A stretch of DNA of 64,000 nt. Origin: Siphonodentalium dalli. Its lineage: Eukaryota; Mollusca; Scaphopoda; Gadilida; Siphonodentaliidae. Both the position numbers and the translations under genes were made by a program. This document shows, one piece after another, positions 48,315 through 60,152 of the stretch (position 1 is its first letter; each line of letters opens with the position of its first letter). The notes under the pieces were generated by a model that saw only the letters and a list, made by a program, of their open reading frames with translations, did no database searches and was not told where the DNA came from. Location: NCBI GenBank assembly GCA_032622095.1, contig CP136063.1, forward strand, positions 180,337,956 through 180,401,955, read 5' to 3'.

Positions 48315-48725
48315 CTGCAAATAGTGTGTGTGTGTGTCTCGTTTGCAGAATGAGGTCCCCAGAGGGTGAAATTAGTAACGCTAAAGTGGGCTAGCGTTAC
48401 CAAATTCACCTTAGACCGTATCTTCTGGGAAGTATCTATAGTGTCAAATTAGCATTGTTTTTTATTTACTTTTTGCGTTCTGTTCCGTTTCTATATTCCC
48501 TAATTTACAGAAGATAAAATGCGTAATTGGGGTAACTAATGGGTGAACATCACCAAGTTCAATCGGGCAACTTCAATCTGACCATAGGTCTCCTGTATCA
48601 GTTGAGGCCTAAGAAGAATGAGGTTCACAGAGGGTGAATTTGGTGATATTAGCCTGCTTAGCGGGATAACGTCACTAAATTCAAGGGGGACCCCATTCTG
48701 CAAATGACAGGCACATTATTTGCAG
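48315..48725. mobile_element. 411-bp TIR element
   Basis: The left end (ctgcaaatagtgtgtgtg, gtttgcagaatgaggtcccc, agagggtgaaattag) is mirrored at the right end (ctaaattcaagggggacccc, attctgcaaatgacaggc, acattatttgcag). Each side also has a short internal stem (gtaacgctaaagtgggctagcgttac at 48372-48397). No coding frame is present. Confidence 0.72.
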
Positions 48726-49072
48726 GTTTTGTAGAGTTCTTACTTGTGGTCATTTGCACTCGTTTGCAGTCTAAAACTGGTGTATGATTGTGAATTGTTT
48801 TCGATACCTGTGTCATACACATGATGGCGATTGAAAGTATTTTCTTTTGCCGTCGGACAGATTGACTCATTTGGTGTCGAATCGGACCGTGGATTTTTAA
48901 CCCTTTCTAGCTATCAGCTTTTCTTTATTCATGCGTTAATGGGTAGTTCCTTCAGGCGCTTGTTGACATTTCACAACAAATGGATAGGAATCCCCCCTCG
49001 CACTTGTCTACTTCAATTTCATGAACATAGTCATGAATATATAATTGACCATGTTCACGTATAACTGGATGG

Positions 49073-49594
49073 TAGATCATGCCATGAATCTCTACTCTGC
49101 TAACGCCCTGCAGAGATCATATTCCACCAGTACAAAACCTGGGAGCTTTTTGAAGTTTTGACAGGGAACCTTATAAAGTCGAAAACATAACGCGGGGGAT
49201 ATATTTCTTAGTTAGTATCTAGCTGTTCCTTAATAATGTACTTCATTGTAGGTGAAGGTCCCAATTCGAAATTTTACGACTTAAGTGACTTTGTGAGCGA
49301 TTTTGCTTTGCGTCGCTTACAATTATTGATTTTCTCCAGGGTAATTAATTCAATGTTTATTGCGATATTGGCTAACAAAAGTCACATAAAAACATGCAAT
49401 TTCGAGTTGGGACCTCCACCTACAGCGAAGTACATTATTAAGGAATAGATCATAACTAAGAAATATATTCCCCGCGTTATTTTTTCGACTTTATAAGATT
49501 CTCTGTCAAAGTTTCAAAAAGTTCCCAGGTTTTGTACTGATGGAATATGATCTCTACGGGCATTTGCCAGAGTAGAGATTCATGGCATGATCTA
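49073..49594. mobile_element. 522-bp inverted-repeat element
   Basis: The left arm tagatcatgccatgaatctc, tattccaccagtacaaaacc, aagaaatatatcccc-type text and cttaataatgtacttc is mirrored in full by the right arm ending attcatggcatgatcta. The arms are about 230 bp with few mismatches, so the RNA would form a long hairpin. One diverged arm recurs at 7900-8110. Confidence 0.85.
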
Positions 49595-49828
49595 AACTGG
49601 ATGGGTGAATCCATTAGTAAATCCATCGGTTAATGAGAAATTTACTAAGAAACACCGTGCGTAGTTTTCGGAAAGTAGTAATATGGGCTCCAGGGGGAGA
49701 AACACTATAGGGTAACTTCTTGATGATAGGTACCACCTGAATGTAAATTGAGATGCTATGTTGGCAGCAAACAGGAGAAATTATGTTGACACGTGACTAG
49801 ATATTCGTAGATTACATGCACAGGAGAT

Positions 49829-50020
49829 CATGGCGTGAGCTGCGCTGGTGCAGCATTAAAGATTGCGCCAGTGCATTCTCGTATATGTGCGAGGCTCCCA
49901 TAGGGAGCATCGCATATATAAGAGAATGCAATGGCTTACAAGGTCGATGTAAATACTGTTAGGCCAATGTATACTCGTATATATGCGAGGCTCCCTGTGG
50001 GAGACTCGTATATACGTTCC
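49829..50020. repeat. Repeat copy on the intron side of exon 1
   Basis: It starts catggcgtgagctgcgctggtgcagcatta and contains two short stems (tatatgtgcgaggctcccatagggagcatcgcatatata-type, near 49888-49922 and 49975-50015). A diverged copy in the same orientation lies at 55200-55385, so the two flank exon 1 and its upstream region. Confidence 0.75.
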
Positions 50021-50139
50021 AGTCATGGGAGGGGTATACATTTAGGTGCTATATACATAATTCGGTTTTCGAGTGAGCCTTGTCCGTAATTAACCAGTAA
50101 ATGATTGAATTTAATTGTGAGCTAAAATATTTGACATAC

Positions 50140-50813
50140 CTGCATTCCGAATAGCACTTATGAATACAATGGTTCTGCCCGTTAATGTCGCATTCAATAC
50201 CTCTGTTGCAAGCGTCCCCGTAAGATCCTTCTATGCACTTGCAAAAGAATTGCTTGAAGTCGGCGTCAACAAGACATCGACCACTATGGTGACATAAAGG
50301 ATTTGAGCAGCTATCGAAAGGTTTGATTGGAGGTCCTGCAGCCGCATTCTGCATAACGTAAGAAATGTTGAAGCCGTGCATATTCTGTATGCCATCCACG
50401 ACCATGTACCTTTCAGTTTCATTTGAGTGAGCAACCCGGAATATAATCACAACAGAGCGGTGACTATCATCGAAAACGAAGTGAGATATGTCATATTTAA
50501 AAACGAATTTGCGTTCTTGCTTGTAGTAATTATGGACCGATGTGTAATATGACAGGCCTTTCCATTTCAAAAGGTATACGTCCGTAAAATAAATGTAGAG
50601 TAAATGTCCTGGGTTGATGCAAAGTTTCCATTTGTAATATACTGGTACTGGGAACATATCTGGAAAATTCGGGCTTGAGATGACACCATGTTGACGAAAG
50701 TTTCCGTGGCATAGGTCTATTTCCTTATCAGGTTTCTGATATCCGTCGGTTTGAATAAAGATCGTTAACAAAGCAAGCCACACCACTAAGGTTGAGGTAG
50801 AATGCGGCGACAT
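50140..50813 (-). CDS. Receptor gene exon 1: signal peptide, CUB and EGF domains
   Basis: From the first ATG (50813) 224 codons plus two bases run to a good donor (TGCAG followed by GTATGT). Residues 1-23 form a signal peptide (hydrophobic LVVWLALLTIFI, then TDG). Residues about 35-155 are a CUB domain: CHGNF at the start, GVISSPNFPDMFP, then the second Cys in WKLCINPG and an end like GFNISYV. The second CUB Cys pair is missing, so only one of the two usual disulfides can form. Residues about 169-202 are an EGF domain (CSNPLCHHSGRC, FFCKCIEGSYGDAC). A further Cys-rich segment (IECDINGQNHCIHKC) begins at about 208 and continues in exon 2. NETE and NISY are possible N-glycosylation sites. The protein is secreted or has an extracellular N-terminus. 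The frame past the donor adds an unlike tail, which supports splicing. Confidence 0.88.
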
Positions 50814-51539
50814 ACTGCCGGCGAATTATCACTTTATCAGCTACCCGATCAAACCGTGGACAGCCTTGAACCAGCAACGGTCTTATTAAATGTGCAAGCG
50901 ATATGCAGCGTTCATGTAATTATATGCATATTCGTCGAAGTGGTATGCATATTATTTGCTCTCGGGAGTCAAACTCTTATGACTGCTTTTCCGCTTGCGG
51001 TTTCCATTAAGATATACGTTTCACTGTGATGGCATTGGTTATTAGTATGCGATAGCCTGTATGTGACGTGATTATAGCAGACAAAAGGCAGGATGATACT
51101 CCTCCCACCCTTTCAAAGTGAAATTCACGCTATCATTGCTCCATGTACAGGGGCGTACCGTACTAAAAAGGGCTTCGTTGGGGGTGTTTGATTTAGCATT
51201 TCCAGGTGCAACCCTATAACCTTTCCTATATACTATAAATGGATTTCCCCACCGAGTTATTTGTTGAACATATTTATTGTGACGTACAATTTAAATGCAG
51301 AAACTTATATGGATACATTATAATATATAATTGTAAGTGCTTTAATTCACGCATTATTATTCAATGCCCCTCACCTGGATTTCCCATACCAATCGTGTTT
51401 AATGGCCTGGTTGTATGCTAGACTAGAACACAATAAAATTCATCGGTATTATATATATATATGCACAAGAAGATATTGTCTAAAGCAAGCGTCGATATAC
51501 ACAAGAGTTAGCAACATTAAAAAGAAATGAATAGATCGT
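50814..51539. promoter_or_regulatory. Upstream flank of the receptor gene
   Basis: Non-coding sequence 5' of the start codon on the minus strand. It should hold the promoter or a 5' UTR, but no convincing TATA-initiator pair was identified; an AT run at 51452-51465 is compatible with many explanations. An upstream non-coding exon cannot be excluded. Confidence 0.25.
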
Positions 51540-52290
51540 TTTCGAGTACGAAATCAGATTTGTCCAATTTTTTTCCATGAGCTATATAGCCCTTAATTTG
51601 CCAATTTTTGTTGGATGCCGTTTTAAGACCGTTAGCGCTATATAACATGAACAAACATCAACCGATTCAATTCATATTTGGTATATGATTTATTGACAAT
51701 AATATCTCGATCAAGATCGAAAAACAGGTTGTCCGCATTTTTGGGGTCTATCTTAAAAGCAATTTTAACCCAACCAAATACAATTCGATAGATTACAGTT
51801 AAGACCGTTAGCACGATAACTTAAACAGATGTTAACCATATTGAATGTTTTTCTGACAGACTAGTATAGTTAAAACGCACGAAAAGAAATATTGACGAGG
51901 CCATCTTCGACGCGCGTCCCTTGAACGTGTGTTTCATACACAGCATAGAGAAAACAATCTATATGGTCCGTTTTTGGTTTATGATCCATATCAATATGAT
52001 TCATCATTCACAACAATATCTACATGTAGATCGAGAATGAACATCAATTTAGTCCAATTTTTTCCTTGAATTATGGCCCTTATTTTGCCTATTTATTTTG
52101 TTGCAGTTTTAAGACCGTTAGCGCGATAACTTGAACAAACATCAACCGATTCCATTCACATTTGGTACATTATATCTGAATCATTCACAGATATATATCG
52201 ATCAAGTTCGAAAAAACAGATTCCTCTGATTTTTTTACTTGAATTTTCTATTTTTAAAAGCAATTATAAGACCATTAGCTAACATGTATT
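51540..52290. repeat. Tandem repeat of ~200-bp units (AAGACCGTTAGCGCGATAAC)
   Basis: The marker ttaagaccgttagc occurs near 51624, 51803 and 52110, and a weaker ataagaccattagc near 52266, each followed by ataacttgaacaaacatcaaccg-like text and preceded by ccttaatttgcc-like text. Units also share atatctcgatcaagatcg. No coding content. Confidence 0.7.
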
Positions 52291-52329
52291 CATACTATTC
52301 CGCAATTGACAATAAGAAAGTCCGCCCAA

Positions 52330-53090
52330 ATTATTCCCGAGTGCATGGGCTAAAACCATAGCACGTATTCCCCGTTTATCGTGTGTTTGTTTAAGAATAG
52401 AAGATAAACAATACGCACAACAACAACGAGACTGCATCTCGGCATTTCAAAAGACATTGATGGCAGTGCATATCTCCAGGGGAATTCGATACGCTGGATC
52501 AGCTGCATACGATATACCCGATCATGTGTATGTTGGGAGCAAAGTTGGAAGTCACAAAAACCACTGAGTCATTTGGAAATCGGAATCTATCGCAAAATAC
52601 GCAATAAATTATTTGAGACTCAATAGCGCAACAATATAGCAATTTCTTGGCGAGGGACATTCTACGGTAAACTTAAAAATGATTTAAGTTATTATAAGGC
52701 TAAGAACAGCTAGCCATAGACTCTCAATTGAGACCTCTCGGTGGGATAAGAAAAAAAGGAAAGACATCAAACGAAGGATCCCAAATATGTCGACAATGTT
52801 TAAAAACTGTCAGGGACGAATATCATTTCACTCTAACGTGCGTGGCATTGGCTGACATCCGCTGTAAACACTTACCAAAACTATATCACGAGCAACCGAG
52901 CAATGACAAATTCATAGACTTGCTTCAAAGTGAAGACAGAAGCACTCTGAAGCATCGTGCTATATTCACGAAAATAGGATTGACTAAACGACAAGGTGAC
53001 AAAGACAGCGACTATGACGGAGATGATGATGACGATGGTGATGCTTATGACGATAATGATGACAATGACAGGCAACCGCGATAACAATGA
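52330..53090 (+). pseudogene. 3' fragment of a LINE ORF2
   Basis: An open stretch reads ICRQCLKTVRDEYHFTLTC then LADIRCKHLPKLYHEQPSNDK. The C-x2-C...H...C knuckle and following text are the C-terminal signature of LINE ORF2 proteins. Upstream pieces (KLRTASHRLSIETSRW) fit the same region in another frame. The RT itself is absent, so the copy is 5'-truncated. The frame runs into a GAT microsatellite that adds an acidic tail, and an AATAAA signal (gaaataaagcaattc) follows near 53388. Confidence 0.8.
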
Positions 53091-53278
53091 TGGCAAAGGG
53101 ACGACGACAGCGATGAGACGATGATGATGACTATGACGTTGCTGATGATGATTGTGATGTTGTTGTCGTCGTTGATGATGATGATGATGATGACGACGAT
53201 GACGACGATGATGATGATGATGATGACGATGATGATGATGATGACGACGACGATGATGATGATGATGATTACGACGAT
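53000..53278. repeat. Imperfect GAT/GAC trinucleotide array
   Basis: Runs of gatgatgat with gacgac and a few disruptions directly follow the LINE fragment, as in the LINE at 12.7-18.2 kb. Confidence 0.9.
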
Positions 53279-53974
53279 TGCCACTTACGGACCACGACCG
53301 CCAAACGCAACGGCCATACTAACATTGTGTACATAGCTCTGTATATATGGTTTTCACTCTGTATTGCATACACATTATGATTGAGTGAAATAAAGCAATT
53401 CAATTCACTTCTCGGTGACGTTTGATGTGTGTCCGAACCTGAACGAAAATTGTCTGAACCTGAACGAAAATTGTGTCTGAACCTGAAAAAAATCATAGGA
53501 AATATTGCGAATCTCCACCAGACCATTTTGAAATTTTCAAAGGTCGTTTTTCGGAGGTAGACAATAAAAATATCGCCCGTTTTGCATTCCGAAAATGTGT
53601 GGTAACCTAATCTACCCATGACAATACATAAATTTGCGGATCCATGAGCCCAGGGCCAAAAAATTACGACAAAGCGAAAATTTCGTCGCCTCGAGAATAT
53701 TTCGAAATTTTATGACGACTTGACACGCCAAATGCAACATTTCACATGCCTGTCATATGAAAGTTATGTTATGTATGTGTTGGGTATATCAATTTCTACA
53801 TACCTGTTCTAAAGTGTATCTCCGAAGGATGTCGTTGTTTGATGCTTGAAGACAATATATACACCTACCGTTTATCCTGACCACTGGGCGCCACCATCTT
53901 GAAACGTACAAACCTAAACGGGTATCCGACAATGCTCATGTGAACTGACAAAACCAGCCAATTATCTTCGTTAA

Positions 53975-54482
53975 AGGCACGGGCGGCGTTCATTGCAGAA
54001 ATATTTATATTTGTTCAAATCGCCATCAACAGAAGGAATATTAAAATATATATAGTTTTGCTCATATGCCAAACATAATAAGCACGTAAATAGTATATTA
54101 TCGTCAAGACGTATACGATGGTGTACGTAAACAAGAACCTTCTCGTGTTACAGAAGTTTTGCTTCTGTTTACATAACACAGCGCAATTATATTGGTTAAT
54201 CACACACAAATGATATAAACGCTCTTTATTATTTCCATATCAGGAAAACAGTAACAAATAACGCTCTTTATGTTCTAAACAAAAGCCAGGTTATGTAACG
54301 TTTTTTGCTTTTGTTTACATAACAAAGGAAAAACAGTTGACAATAACATACTGTTTATACCATATTTCTTATTGGTATAAGAACAAAGTATGTCTATATT
54401 TTATTATTATTTCTGTTTATGGCGGTTTTTGACGGAAGTGAATATTTTAACAGCATACCCACCGCCAACGCCGCCCGTATCT
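53975..54482. mobile_element. 508-bp TTAA-flanked inverted-repeat element, intact AGGCACGGGCGGCG copy
   Basis: TTAA (53971-53974 and 54483-54486) flanks inverted ends AGGCACGGGCGGCGTT and aacgccgcccgtatct. The arms pair over most of the element: aatattaaaatatatatag with its right-hand mirror, cgtaaatagtatattatcgt with acaataacatactgttta, and acataaagagcgttatttg-type text. No coding frame. It is the best reference copy of the family. Confidence 0.85.
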
Positions 54483-54486
54483 TTAA

Positions 54487-55199
54487 GCTAAACTATAGTT
54501 CGTCGCCGGATAAAGAGTCTGTATCGTTATGTATTTACTATTCTAATGGACTCTACAGCAGCTACTGTGATTTAATGATGAAATACGACTTTTGGGACCC
54601 AAACAAGATGACTTGAATAATCATAACTGCCATCTTTAGCACCATCTGTTCATTATAGTAGAGGCCCTTATGTCCATTGTTTGGCTCCCGTGTCCATTTT
54701 GTGAAGAAATATAGCGACTATGCATGTAGTCAAGGTTTGATCTGGACAAAATTTGTACAGAAATGGTTTTAACTTTTTTTTGAAGCAGTGTACAATTTTA
54801 ATGAACATATATAAAGTTTGCTTCGAGATCTGTGTGCAACTTTCCGCAATTGCGTATTTATTGCGGGTACCAAAAAAAAATTGGCAAATTTTGCAATTGA
54901 TGTTAGGGGTAGGGTTAAATATCGATCATATTTCGCGGTACTTTAAAAGCAGAATGGCCACATGTTATATCATATTGGCCACAAATGATCAGGCTTGTCG
55001 CTGGTATCAAACTCGAGGTAATCATCTTCCTCCGGAATCAAGATGGCGTTCAAACTGGCCAACAAGAAAGAGAATCAGAAAGTTATTTTCGACCAACCCG
55101 ATTATTACGCTGCGCTCTTATAAAACATACCGATTGATACATAATTGATATGCTGCAAACTTGTATGTACATCTAAGGCATGTCCCATGTGAACCCTTT
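54487..55199. other. Nothing recognised
   Basis: A plus-strand open frame (54753-55148, 131 codons) shows no known domain and has no paired splice sites. Confidence 0.35.
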
Positions 55200-55385
55200 C
55201 ATGGCGGGAGCTGCGCTGGTGCAGCATTACATATCATGTGTCAGTGCATTCCCTTATATATGCGATTCTAGCTCTCACAGGGAGCCTCGCAAATTTAAGA
55301 AAATGTACTGGCTTACAAGGTCAATGTAAATATGGTTAGGCCAATGTATTCTCTTATATATGCGAGGCTCCCAGCGTGAGCCCAG
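55200..55385. repeat. Second copy of the 49.83-kb repeat
   Basis: It starts catggcgggagctgcgctggtgcagcatta and shares ggcttacaaggtc and gttaggccaatgtat with 49829-50020. Divergence is moderate, so the duplication is old. Confidence 0.75.
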
Positions 55386-55960
55386 TTATACTAATACACC
55401 GCACCACGACCAGTAATCCACTCCAGACTTGCATATACACAACAACCATGGCAATTTAGCCACTCGCTGTATTCACACACACCATACATGGCCATACAGC
55501 AGAGCTACTCCCTGTATATTAACAACCACGTCAGATATACACATATACACCACTCATGACCACACGGACACTTCCACGTAAATCTGCAGCCACGCCAGAT
55601 ATACACATACACACCACTCATGACCACAAAGACAGACACTGTCTATATATCCATACGCCCCGCCAATGACCATCCAGCTACTCCATGTATGCATATATTC
55701 TTGAATCATGGCCATATACATCCATTATATTTTACGCATATACACACCACACATGTCCATACACCACTCCATTTGAGCCATACACCCAATGCATGACCAT
55801 ACACCCAATATATTAATACATATACACAGACACAACTAATCCAAGTACATTACATTCTCATTCACCCACCCATAACCACACACCGCATTCTTGTATACCA
55901 CTACGCCCCATGCATGATCACACGGTCGTTCCGTGTGTACCCACGCACTTCACACATTTG
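55386..55960. repeat. AC-rich low-complexity region
   Basis: Irregular repetition of catgaccacac, atacacaccac and tatacacat; the block ccacgccagatatacacat.taca-caccactcatgaccaca occurs twice (about 55527 and 55590). It is strongly purine-poor on this strand. Confidence 0.65.
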
Positions 55961-57178
55961 ATTGATTTGCGTATTTTCGAACACGTGACATGTTATCACA
56001 TTTTAAATATAAGTTTGTGTTCTGTGTGATGTATGTCTGCTTTTATGACCACAGTTAGAAATATGTGTACAAGTTAAGAAAGTTCGCTTATATTTTTTTG
56101 CATTCCCATCGCCATTTGGGCAGCCATCGTGGACCTGGTGGTTATTATTCATTTGACATTATATATGTAATTGTTTGCTTACATCTATTTGATATATATA
56201 TATCAAATACCATATTTTTTGTTTAAATTAGATTAAAGTTTGCAATTTAAAATAATGTGACGGGAATACCCCTTAATATTCATTGCCCATAGTTGATTTT
56301 GACAGATATTGCCGATAGTGACGTCGAGTAAAATATGGCGATGTTATTTCGACATTTGCTAAAAGGTGATATCGGGCCAACTGTTGTACCAAGATAATGG
56401 TTCTCGTATCTGATCAGTGTAACATTGCTTCACGTTCCCTATTTTCAATTTCTTGTTACCATTTTGGAAGCCATCTTAGATTTGGACAAATATTCTAAAA
56501 TATAACTAACGTGTTTGGGAAATACTTGCCTCAGTAACCCAATACACATATATTTTTGGATGGAGTCTTCGTAACAAAGCAGGCATATATATATTATGTT
56601 GGGATATACCCATAAATGACTGGATTTTGTATACAGTCCCCCTTTAAAGGCCCACTTCATTTTTGATTCACCATTTATTTTTTTTATAGTGCCTTGATAT
56701 ACGGTTTTAATAACAATATATGCCATATAATATGATTAAAATACCATAATTCATCAAAATGTGGAACGTCTGTGTCTCAGAAGGTGACAATAGAGTAATA
56801 GAAAATAGCTGAAATCATAAAATCATTTCCCCCGTTATGGCTGCAACAGAATTCAAAATATAGTTTATCTTCAATGGAAGGAGAATAACTCTTTTATCTA
56901 AATATATAGGGTTATTCCACTTCAATTGAAAATAATAAACTTTTTGCAGAAACTTGAGCACAGAACAGACGTCGATATCTCAACAAAAACCATATGTTCG
57001 CTGTTTATTATATCGAATAAGTCAAAAATACAATGTTTTGAAGTTTCCTCTTTCAAATGGTATATAATATGGCATCTATTTTTTATACTGTGATCTGGGG
57101 GTTCGAAAATTAGTTGGGCCTTTCATATAATTTAATACAATGGATACATTTTACCCCATATGCAAGACAGTGTTTACA
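55961..57178. other. Nothing recognised
   Basis: AT-rich sequence without exon-like frames or structured repeats. Confidence 0.4.
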
Positions 57179-57182
57179 TGGT

Positions 57183-57633
57183 GGTTACACTGGTGTAAAT
57201 AAGGTTCCGAGTGACATCTAGCGGATGCGGGAGGAATATATAGGATATAATAAAATAGACACTGGGCCCTGATTGGTCAATAGCCTTGTGTGCTTTTCAC
57301 ATAAAAAAATCATCACACCTCTCCCCTATGATTTCCCATAGGTAAAATAACCATTGGCACAGGAATTAACCCTTTGTAGTGAAGTTTGATTTTTTTGGTG
57401 TGGTCTAAAATATGACTGTATTGTTTTATGCGGTTCTGACACTAGTTACGAAAACATAAGATTTAAAGGCGAATTCCCTGCTAGACAGACATGATTTTTT
57501 TGTGTAAAAAGTTTCCCAAAATGTCAATTTTTCAGATTTAAAGAAACTTTTGGACCCAACATTTATATTGCCAACACTATACGCTAAAACGTTAGCACTG
57601 AGGCCTATGGAAAACATTTACACCAGTGTAACC
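57183..57633. mobile_element. MITE copy 1, ends GGTTACACTGGTGTAAAT
   Basis: The ends are inverted copies of GGTTACACTGGTGTAAAT. The copy is 451 bp and nearly identical to 58537-58944 in the same orientation, apart from a short block near 57305-57367 that is replaced by gatataataataataa in the other copy. TGGT precedes it (57179-57182). Confidence 0.85.
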
Positions 57634-58536
57634 TAAAGGGAAAAAATAGCTTTTTATCATTTTTGATTCCTGGGAGTCACTTTAAAGCATTTAAATGCAT
57701 TGTACAGAGCCTGGTCTTTCAGTCCAATGAATATCTCATGTATGGTGTGGCTATTCTTGCTGCTGATGTCTTCTTTCACTTACTTCAGCCAAAAAAATAG
57801 TAAGATTTTTCATAAAAAATGCCAATTTTTCAAGGTATTTTCAAAATTTTTCAAGGTGGTAATAGTCACATGATAATGCAAATGACCCATAACATGAGCA
57901 TGTTAACGACACATATATCAATTGTTATAAGAACCTAATCTAACAAGTATTTTGGATTTTATAGCCAGTGATATACAGATATACATCATAAAAGTGTGTC
58001 ATTTCCACTGGTGGGTATGGCCATTTGAAGGTTAATAGCACTAAAACATGGACACATTTAAGAAAATGCTTCAGCAATTCAAAGAGAGCATATCTTTATT
58101 CAACTAATTCAATATACACCCACATCCAGTTATCTTGGATCACCCTTGCATACCTGAAAATGTCATATTTTATTCTGCAATGTGCTGATAAAGTCATGCG
58201 CTTGTTGCTCAGCTGATCAGATCTGGACTCAATGACCTCACATCACCAGAAGTTCTCTCATGGAAAGAATCTTGTACAGTCTTCCATAGCTGATCCAAGT
58301 TTGCAACACCAGACCCCTAAAACTGAGTAGTGAAAATGGGGCCTGAACATGACTGGTGGTGGAAAATTGTGGTTTTTTGATGAATAATTTGTTAGAGGGT
58401 GGGGTTAAATTGTGTGTGATAAATAAAGAACCACAGAAGTGATATTGTTTTGGAACACATTTTTTCCATTGATGGGCAATTCTTAAGAAATGTAGGGAGT
58501 TACAATTATTCCGCGAAAAAGCGGGCTATCGCTTTA
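57634..58536. other. 903-bp segment between the two MITE copies
   Basis: It begins taaagggaaaaaatagc and ends gctatcgcttta, a short imperfect inverted repeat. A few short open frames are present without known motifs. It is not obviously repeated elsewhere in the window. Confidence 0.5.
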
Positions 58537-58944
58537 GGTTACACTGGTGTAAATAAGGTTCCGAGTGACATCTAGCGGATGCGGGAGGAATATATAGGAT
58601 ATAATAAAATAGACACTGGGCCCTGATTGGTCAATAGCCTTGTGTGCTTTTCACATAAAGATATAATAATAATAATTAACCCTTTGTAGTGAAGTTTGAT
58701 TTTTTTGGTGTGGTCTAAAATATGACTGTATTGTTTTATGCGGTTCTGACACTAGTTACGAAAACATAAGATTTAAAGGCGAATTCCCTGCTAGACAGAC
58801 ATGATTTTTTTTGTGTAAAAAGTTTCCCAAAATGTCAATTTTTCAGATTTAAAGAAAATTTTGGACCCAACATTTATATTGCCAACACTATATGTTAAAA
58901 CGTTAGGACTGAGGCCTATGGAAAACATTTACACCAGTGTAACC
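58537..58944. mobile_element. MITE copy 2, ends GGTTACACTGGTGTAAAT
   Basis: Direct-orientation copy of 57183-57633, 408 bp, with the same inverted ends. It is followed by TGGT (58945-58948), matching the bases just before copy 1. Confidence 0.85.
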
Positions 58945-58948
58945 TGGT

Positions 58949-60150
58949 ACATTAATACATTAAATGTCTGTGAGATTGATGACACACGTGACCTCTCCGC
59001 CCATATTGTGCCGACAGTTCCCTTGAACCTGTTGTAATCTATCATGTCATGGGTTATAAGAGATATGATCTCCGGCGTATGGAATATACCGACACTTTTA
59101 CGATACGCACAGTTCTGTCATCATAGAATATCATTGGCGGGCGCGTTCTTGCCAAACAGACACAATATGTCAGAATATGACAGAAGGGGTTGCTGTGGAA
59201 CAGTAGTGTTCCATGTACGCGGTCGAGACCCAAAATACCGCATATAATGCTGTCTGGTGATGCTCGACGTGTGCAATGACATTTGTCACAGCACTATAAC
59301 TAAATCAACACATTCTCGTGAAAATAGGTACTTTAATATTGAACCGAAATATTCACATAGTTTCATATTGGACTTATTTGATTCTGAGATAAGATTGATA
59401 TTAAAAGTTCCAGTTCTATAGCAGAACTTAAATTATCAGTATTAATAAAGGTCTAGTTATAATACTGGCTCTAAGAAAATGTATTTGATTATCATTTACT
59501 CCACTTTATATGAAGTTTGATTGGATGTGCAGTGACATCCGGAATTTCATAAAATTAATTTCTGACATTAATTGCATCGTTAATAATCAACAGTAAGCTT
59601 TTAATACTTTAATATTATCATCAGACAATTTACCAAAACAAAATGCACCTTTACATGTTTCGTCATCAAAGACATCCATTTACCACTTCAGCATTCTTTA
59701 TTTTTCATTTTTAATTATGTTGGTCAATTTTGTTCACACATTAAATGTTACTATATGTTTGTTTACAATTGGTGACAATTCGCATGTTGGATTGATACCA
59801 TTAAATATTTGATTTTATTTGATTTCATAAGTTCACAGTGATCTATACCCGTTATTCCATTGTATGGCGAGGGCCACAAGTGAAAACATATTACCACGGT
59901 AAATAGGCTTGCATATAACCGGTTGCTTAAATAGTGCCTTATTAGAATTATTTAGTTTTGAAATACGCTCAGGTTTAACATATGTCGACCTCCAATTAGG
60001 TTCATATGGTCCAAGGGAACAGGATGAACTATATGTAAGATTAGGCTCGATTGGGGAATTTCCGCATGACCCGAAAAGCATGGCCATAATTGCTAAACAA
60101 AAATGATAAGTACAGACAATAATAGAGCAATTGTATATATCTTCATAGTC
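58949..60150. other. Nothing recognised
   Basis: AT-rich sequence; short open frames only. Confidence 0.4.
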
Positions 60151-60152
60151 TC

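Noticed and set aside
52728-53084. Possible acidic host protein (118 codons)
   Set aside because: The Cys knuckle and following motif are those of a LINE ORF2 C-terminus; the acidic tail is microsatellite-derived.
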